Below, piece after piece: positions 59,405 through 64,000 of a stretch of 64,000 bases of DNA; position 1 is the first letter of the stretch, and each line of letters starts with the position of its first letter. Source of the stretch: Hippopus hippopus (taxonomy: Eukaryota; Mollusca; Bivalvia; Cardiida; Cardiidae); contig OX328098.1 of assembly GCA_946811185.2 (NCBI GenBank), positions 44,207,650 through 44,271,649 on the forward strand. The letters run 5' to 3'. Under the pieces are notes generated by a model. It was given only the letters and a program-made list of their open reading frames with translations, ran no database searches and was not told where the DNA came from. The position numbers were made by a program, and so were the translations under genes.

Positions 59405-62400
59405 TTAAGGTATTACCATCCTAACGCTTCTAGTGCAACATGGAATAAATTTTCTTATTAGTTGATAAATAAGGATTTATACTGATATAATATTTTTGCA
59501 CATGTCTAACCGACCAGAAATTCCTTTTGTGTCTATCTTGAAATTATATGTTGATACTTTTGTTAGTTTCCTGAAAAGGAAGATAATTATTATCTCCCTT
59601 CGTAATGAGAATATAGTGGTTTTACATTTATAAATGATAATTCTAAGAAGGAAAAAAGGAAAAAAGTGGCTCGGTGAAAGTAGTACAATAATACGCTGCT
59701 GTCCTGTAATCTTCCGCACCTAAGCAAAAGACCGTTTGACTATAATACTTCATAAAATCGAAAGATTCTCTACGCTGTTTTTTCATTTATAAAGATACCT
59801 CATCCGAATAATGACACAAGCTTTTCGTAAAATAATCTCCCCAAACAAGTCAAACTTTTAAAATGTAAACACTTACCACCATGTTTTAACCGACATGCAA
59901 CTGTCCGGTGATCTTGCGCACTTGTATAAAATGACGTCACAACAAAAAAATCTCTAAGGTATGGTGGCCCTCACAGACCATGAAAACGAATTAAAGTGTT
60001 AAAGTTCTGCAACAGTAAATTTCAACTCATTAACAGTTTTTAATTTGTAATCAAATTAACTTATTTACACAGAAGGGATGAATTTTTTTACTGTTCACTG
60101 CTGCACAAAGGGCACTTGAACTCGTCATTTTCGCGCAACTTTTCGATGACAGAGCAAAATTTCAGATGCACCCATTTACCACATGACATACAGCAACCCC
60201 AGTCAACAAATTGTATCCTTTTGTTCAGATCTAATTCCTCTGGCTGGAACTTACCACACACTACACAACATTCTGTATCAATCTCTTCACATGACTCAGT
60301 ACACTCTGCCATTTGCTTGTTTTTCAGTTTATTAGCTGGACCCTTCCCACTAACAGAATGCTGAAATGGACCTTTTCCCTTTTTTTGCCCAGTCTTAGAT
60401 TTACCGTCCTTACTGTCTCTGTCTTTCCTTGCTTTCTTTGTCTGAGTTCTTTCCAAATGTCCAGTCATATCAGTGTCCACTTCACTTAAACTTGCCTCTT
60501 TCTGTGAAAATGGTGGCGTAAATAAAACTTTCCTCTTGCCTAAAAGCTTTCCGTTCTCTGTCTCAGTTTTTTCCCTTTTCTTTATATTTTGGTTTTTCTC
60601 TGCTTTCATCGTTTTCTTTTTTTCATAGAAAGAGTCTTCTGTTATTGCTGCTCCGTAGGGTGGCACAAAAACACACCTTTTTTTCTTTGGTTCTACACAA
60701 TCTTTTAGTCTGTTAAAGTCATCTGATTTGTCTTGAAAAAGTATTTTGACAGTTCTGTTATCTTTCCGTTCTTTTCTGCTCACTTTCATCTTTTTTATTT
60801 CCTTTTCGACTACGGGTGGAGTTACACAAGGGGCAGATGGATCAAAAGGAAATATTCCTGTCTTCCTGTAACCTGACATAATTGTACTCACTGTCAATGA
60901 ATTTTTAAAAGCAGCCCCTATGATCTTCGGAAGATCCTCTTTTACTATAACTCGGCTTGGATTAGCATGTAAAAATTTGTGACATTCAGTGTTGAGATTC
61001 TTTTTGAATGGACTGAATACTGACACATCAAGGGTTTGAAGGCAGTGACTACTATGAGGGGGCAACACAAACAAATGAATGTCCTCCTTCCTTGCAGTAT
61101 CAATAATATCAAGGGTAACATGGGTTGAATGGCTGTCATACAGAAGTACACATGGTCTAGCTGTTACATGATGTAAGAAGTGATTTTTGAAGAAATCTAG
61201 GAACAGGTGTGAATTGGACCATCCAGTTGGCGAAGACCTGTACTCTGTACCTGTAAGACCATCATGTCTAATATCTCTTGACATTCTTTCACCTTTGAAA
61301 ATTACATAGGGTGGGATGGTTTCACCAAGGGCACTTACAGCAGCAATGACAGTTGTTGTTGCAGATTTACCAGATGTTATACAATGTGGATTACTACCAC
61401 ATTTGGCCAGGATCTTTGGGGGGTTGTGATCAAGGGAAATTCCTGTCTCATCTACATTCCAAATGAAGTGTGGCTTATCCTTAATGTCATGTTTATTAAG
61501 TGTCTTACCCAGCTGTTCAAAGTAACTCTTCACCATTTCATGATTCACAGCATCATCTCTTGCTTTATCCCTTTTCTTAGGGTGAACCATCTTAAGATCA
61601 GGAAATCTACTAAGGAATTCATAAAACCAGTGCTTTGTAGGCTCGCTGTCCATTCCTATAGCCTCACACATGTTTTTAGCCATATCAAGTACCTGCCACC
61701 TTGTGAAACCATATCCTAGATGAGCCATGGAAACGCAGTGCTCAGCTAACATCTCTTCTTGAGCTCGGGTAAAAAATGTTGGACCCCCTCGCTTTACATC
61801 ATCTGGTTTATCTTTCGCCAGCCTCCAACGGAGTGTGGACTCTGGTAAGCCATGTACCTTTGCTGCTCGCCTGATTGCAAAACCCTTCTCTTTCACATCT
61901 TGGTATGCTTCTCTCATCATGAGGTACCCATATTTAGACTTTTTTGGTGTCGCCATTCTGTTTTACCTGAAAGAAATAGAAAAATCAAAAGATAGTGCTA
62001 TTACGATCACTTAAATTCATTTTTATTATTAGTTGATCTTACTAGTTTTTCCCCTTCTATTTATGAATAGCTCTAAGTGAATGGGAAAAATCATGGCATT
62101 TATTGGCTTCCGTAGAAAAAAATATTGGTCATGCGCAATCCGGGTACTTACACTGAATATTTTGACAGATTGGCGGCAAAACGAGGAGCATCTATCGTCT
62201 GATTGTTGCTGCCTTTTAACAACAAAAGTATTGTTAATAATAATTTTTGTGACTTATAAAATTGTGAAGAAAGCTTTTTATTGACATTTTTCAATGATTG
62301 GACACAAATTACTCGTTTAACAGACAGACGAAATGTTGCAGCCGGCTTTTATCGGAAAATTGGTCAAAGGGCGTTCCTCATGAATATTTATAATGATGAC

Positions 62401-62668
62401 ATCATACACTAACAAAAACACTCTCAGGTAAAAATTTTTGCTCTACTTACCTTTTCGACTTTGCTAAATTCCTTTTTTTTCCGAATTAGTCGTAGAAACG
62501 GCCGTTCACAAACACACAATCTTCCGGAACAAAAAATAGCGTAGTGCGCAAGATTACCGGACGCGCAAGATTACCGGACACGGCAGCACTCATTTTTAAT
62601 TATAGCTATTTTTTAGGATAATGTTATAGTGGAAATAGCTGTTTTCCATTAGGAAGGTACTACCTTAA
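59405..62668 (-). mobile_element. pogo/Tigger-like DNA transposon, apparently intact, 3.26 kb
   Basis: The 20-base terminal inverted repeats start TTAAGGTA on both sides (59405-59424 and 62649-62668) with two mismatches. The target is TA within TTAA. The motif CCGGTAATCTTGCGC recurs near both ends (about 59697 and 59900 with changes; 62550 and 62570), as subterminal repeats. Removing the element rejoins a P2 repeat (GCATTTAACCCC), which confirms the borders. Confidence 0.88.
60088..61956 (-). CDS. pogo-family DDE transposase with C-terminal PHD-like finger, 622 aa
   Basis: Residues about 12-50 form a psq-type helix-turn-helix (GFAIRRAAKVHGLPESTLRW). A CENP-B-like second DNA-binding part follows (about 60-110). 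The DDE core has Asp in FIWNVDETGI, Asp in LLYDSHSTH and Asp in HCLQTLDVSVFSPFK; I count 35 residues between the last two. A Lys-rich linker leads to a Cys/His cluster in the last 65 residues (CVVCG, CMSCGKWVHLKFC, CPLC) with PHD-finger spacing. No stop or frameshift is visible, so it could be functional. An acceptor just upstream of the ATG (TTTCAG at about 61967-61972) and a donor GTAAGT at 62450-62445 suggest a 5' UTR intron. Confidence 0.93.
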   Translation of the reverse strand: MATPKKSKYGYLMMREAYQDVKEKGFAIRRAAKVHGLPESTLRWRLAKDKPDDVKRGGPTFFTRAQEEMLAEHCVSMAHLGYGFTRWQVLDMAKNMCEAIGMDSEPTKHWFYEFLSRFPDLKMVHPKKRDKARDDAVNHEMVKSYFEQLGKTLNKHDIKDKPHFIWNVDETGISLDHNPPKILAKCGSNPHCITSGKSATTTVIAAVSALGETIPPYVIFKGERMSRDIRHDGLTGTEYRSSPTGWSNSHLFLDFFKNHFLHHVTARPCVLLYDSHSTHVTLDIIDTARKEDIHLFVLPPHSSHCLQTLDVSVFSPFKKNLNTECHKFLHANPSRVIVKEDLPKIIGAAFKNSLTVSTIMSGYRKTGIFPFDPSAPCVTPPVVEKEIKKMKVSRKERKDNRTVKILFQDKSDDFNRLKDCVEPKKKRCVFVPPYGAAITEDSFYEKKKTMKAEKNQNIKKREKTETENGKLLGKRKVLFTPPFSQKEASLSEVDTDMTGHLERTQTKKARKDRDSKDGKSKTGQKKGKGPFQHSVSGKGPANKLKNKQMAECTESCEEIDTECCVVCGKFQPEELDLNKRIQFVDWGCCMSCGKWVHLKFCSVIEKLRENDEFKCPLCSSEQ

Positions 62669-63080
62669 CCCCGTTTTTACAGAGCATGGCTCAAGTCTGA
62701 ATGTAATCCCACATAAGATCTTGCACCCTTGACATGACAGACATACAGTTGAACAGCAATGTGTGTTACACCATAGGCCTCTGAAACTCCATTGGTCTAT
62801 CAAGGGATAACGAAATTTTCATTATCGGACACTTTTACTATAAACAGCACATTGGGGATTCCCTCTGTATCGTATGTAGTAATCTTACTATATACGATAT
62901 AGAGGGAGTTGCCAATGTGCTATTTATAGAAACAGTGTTAATGAAAATTTTAATATATATTCCGTGATGTACAGGCGATGCACCAATGTGCTATGAGTGT
63001 TCGATGATCGACCAAGGACAATTTTAGTGTTCGTGATAGACCAATAGAGCTTCAAAGGCCTGTGGTTACACACAACATAC
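62669..63080. other. Rest of the split P2 repeat and a hairpin element
   Basis: 62669-62697 continues the P2 copy. At about 62848-62922 ATTGGGGATTCCCTCTGTAT pairs with its inverted copy (ATAGAGGGAGTTGCCAAT) around a short loop. Confidence 0.65.
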
Positions 63081-63166
63081 CGACTTTAATTTTCAAAATT
63101 GCTAGAGTGGAAAAGAGATCGTGAATTGTATTCTTTTTTTCATCTAACTGAAGTTGTAGTAAGAAT
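63081..63166 (-). CDS. Related coiled-coil exon (86 bases), upstream
   Basis: Acceptor CTTTACAG, donor GTATGT, phase 2 to 1: the same length and phases as 58113-58198. It encodes LLQLQLDEKKNTIHDL and LAILKIKVG, about one third identical to that exon with similar spacing of L, Q, D-L, L-A-x-L and the final K-x-G. Since it ends in phase 1 and the next exon needs phase 2, the two cannot be joined directly. Confidence 0.62.
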
Positions 63167-63550
63167 CTGTAAAGTAAACGTAAATGATTTCTGAGTCAAC
63201 AAGAATTCAGTTTCTATCATTTCGAATGTCGTTAAATGTGTTTGGACCAGAAATTTCTAAAAAACAACGACAAAAAATGATAGAATAAATGAAAACACGC
63301 ATCGTGAATCCAAGATGAAACAGACTGCATGATTTTGATTTACAGCATTTACGCAAATTCATCTAGTAATAGTTGTAGTAACATAAAAAAATATATTTTA
63401 GAACTAAACAAATTTCCCGTAATCATTAAACAACCCTACTATACCGAAGAACCCTGGCGTTTAAGATGTTGCTTTTAAAAGGTCCAGATAGTGAAAGTAC
63501 ACCAATCTGAATTAATCAGTTCCTTTCACGCGATGACTTTCCTTAATCCT
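63167..63550. other. Upstream of the coiled-coil exon, nothing recognised
   Basis: AT-rich with no exon, promoter motif or repeat that I can support. Confidence 0.4.
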
Positions 63551-63996
63551 AACCAGGGCCTGTATTCACCAACCATTCTTAGTTTCACTCTTCGTCTTAT
63601 TTTGGATTCAGAAAGTAACGCGACTTCTGCTTGGCTACACCATATGGTTTAGCCAATCTGAAATTGCGTTACTTTCAAATTTAGAAATTTCTTCCGTTTT
63701 TTTTTTTTTTTCTTAACTCAACATAATTACGTTAAACATTAGCCGTATTCGACTGGTAATTACGGTTTTTCGTGTTGCACTCTTTGTATTCGACTGGTAA
63801 ATTTCACGATTTCGTAAACTTTCGTGAAGCACAAACCTTACGCTCTCAAATCGTCGTAATGTTTGTGAAGCACGAAACGGGCACCTTACAGGTAGACGGA
63901 GTTTAATATTCATTTTCGTGCTTCACGAAAGTTGACCAGTCGAATACGGCTATTGCGCATTTCAAACTGATTGTTTGTGTTGATGGGCCCTGGTTT
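63551..63996. repeat. Nested inverted-repeat (MITE-like) elements
   Basis: The outer pair is AACCAGGGCC at 63551 and GGCCCTGGTT at about 63985. The inner pair is GCCGTATTCGACTGGT at about 63743 and its inverted copy at about 63937-63952. Further CGTGAAGCAC repeats in both directions lie between. No protein is encoded. Confidence 0.7.
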
Positions 63997-64000
63997 CTGC

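Noticed and set aside
59870..59940. Possible promoter and first exon of the coiled-coil gene on the minus strand (TGACGTCA, TATA-like sequence, ATG followed by GTAAGT)
   Set aside because: It lies inside the pogo transposon, next to a subterminal repeat, and the two-codon exon would end in the wrong phase for the next known exon.

Overview
The window is animal genomic DNA, most likely from a bivalve mollusc. It is AT-rich and intron-rich, with classic GT-AG introns. It is loaded with repeats of kinds known from bivalves: Helentron-like non-autonomous elements with a satellite core and a CCGT microsatellite (the 'pearl' type), tRNA-derived SINEs, Tc1/mariner/pogo elements and a Ty3/gypsy element. 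The species cannot be fixed from the sequence alone.

Positions 1-46461 (+ strand) are the 3' part of one long gene. I find 22 exons: 18 exons that each encode one complement-control-protein (CCP, sushi) domain, then four exons that together encode a single C-terminal C-type lectin domain (CTLD). Every CCP exon is bounded by phase-1 introns, so exons can be added or lost without a frameshift. Two CCP types alternate strictly. Type A is about 63 residues and has a Cys-Cys pair. Type B is about 59 residues and has a Cys-x-x-Cys. Each type has five cysteines instead of the usual four. The joined exons stay open for about 1,230 codons and end after the CTLD with no membrane segment, so the product is probably a secreted multi-CCP lectin. 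Its N-terminus lies outside the window.

The introns carry the history of the locus: block duplications of several exons, decayed copies of type B exons, a Tc1 fold-back element (337-1045), nested SINEs (3400-4131), three Helentron-like elements, a tandem tRNA-SINE array (12401-13238), a mariner (20378-21713) nested in a 5-kb inverted-repeat-bounded segment, a dead Tc1-like transposase (28190-28928), a dead LINE tail (about 35700-36596), a minisatellite derived from the acceptor of a CTLD exon, and a full-length but defective LTR retrotransposon (38909-44286) in reverse orientation with the integrase placed before the reverse transcriptase.

From 46462 to 52172 there is no gene I recognise, only hairpin repeats, a degenerate tandem array and a 1.5-kb purine-rich stretch. 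On the minus strand, 58198 down to 52173 holds the last six exons of a coiled-coil protein gene that converges on the lectin gene. A related exon of identical length and phase lies further upstream at 63081-63166. Between them sits an apparently intact pogo/Tigger transposon (59405-62668) with a 622-codon transposase ending in a PHD-like finger. The last 800 bases hold nested inverted-repeat elements.
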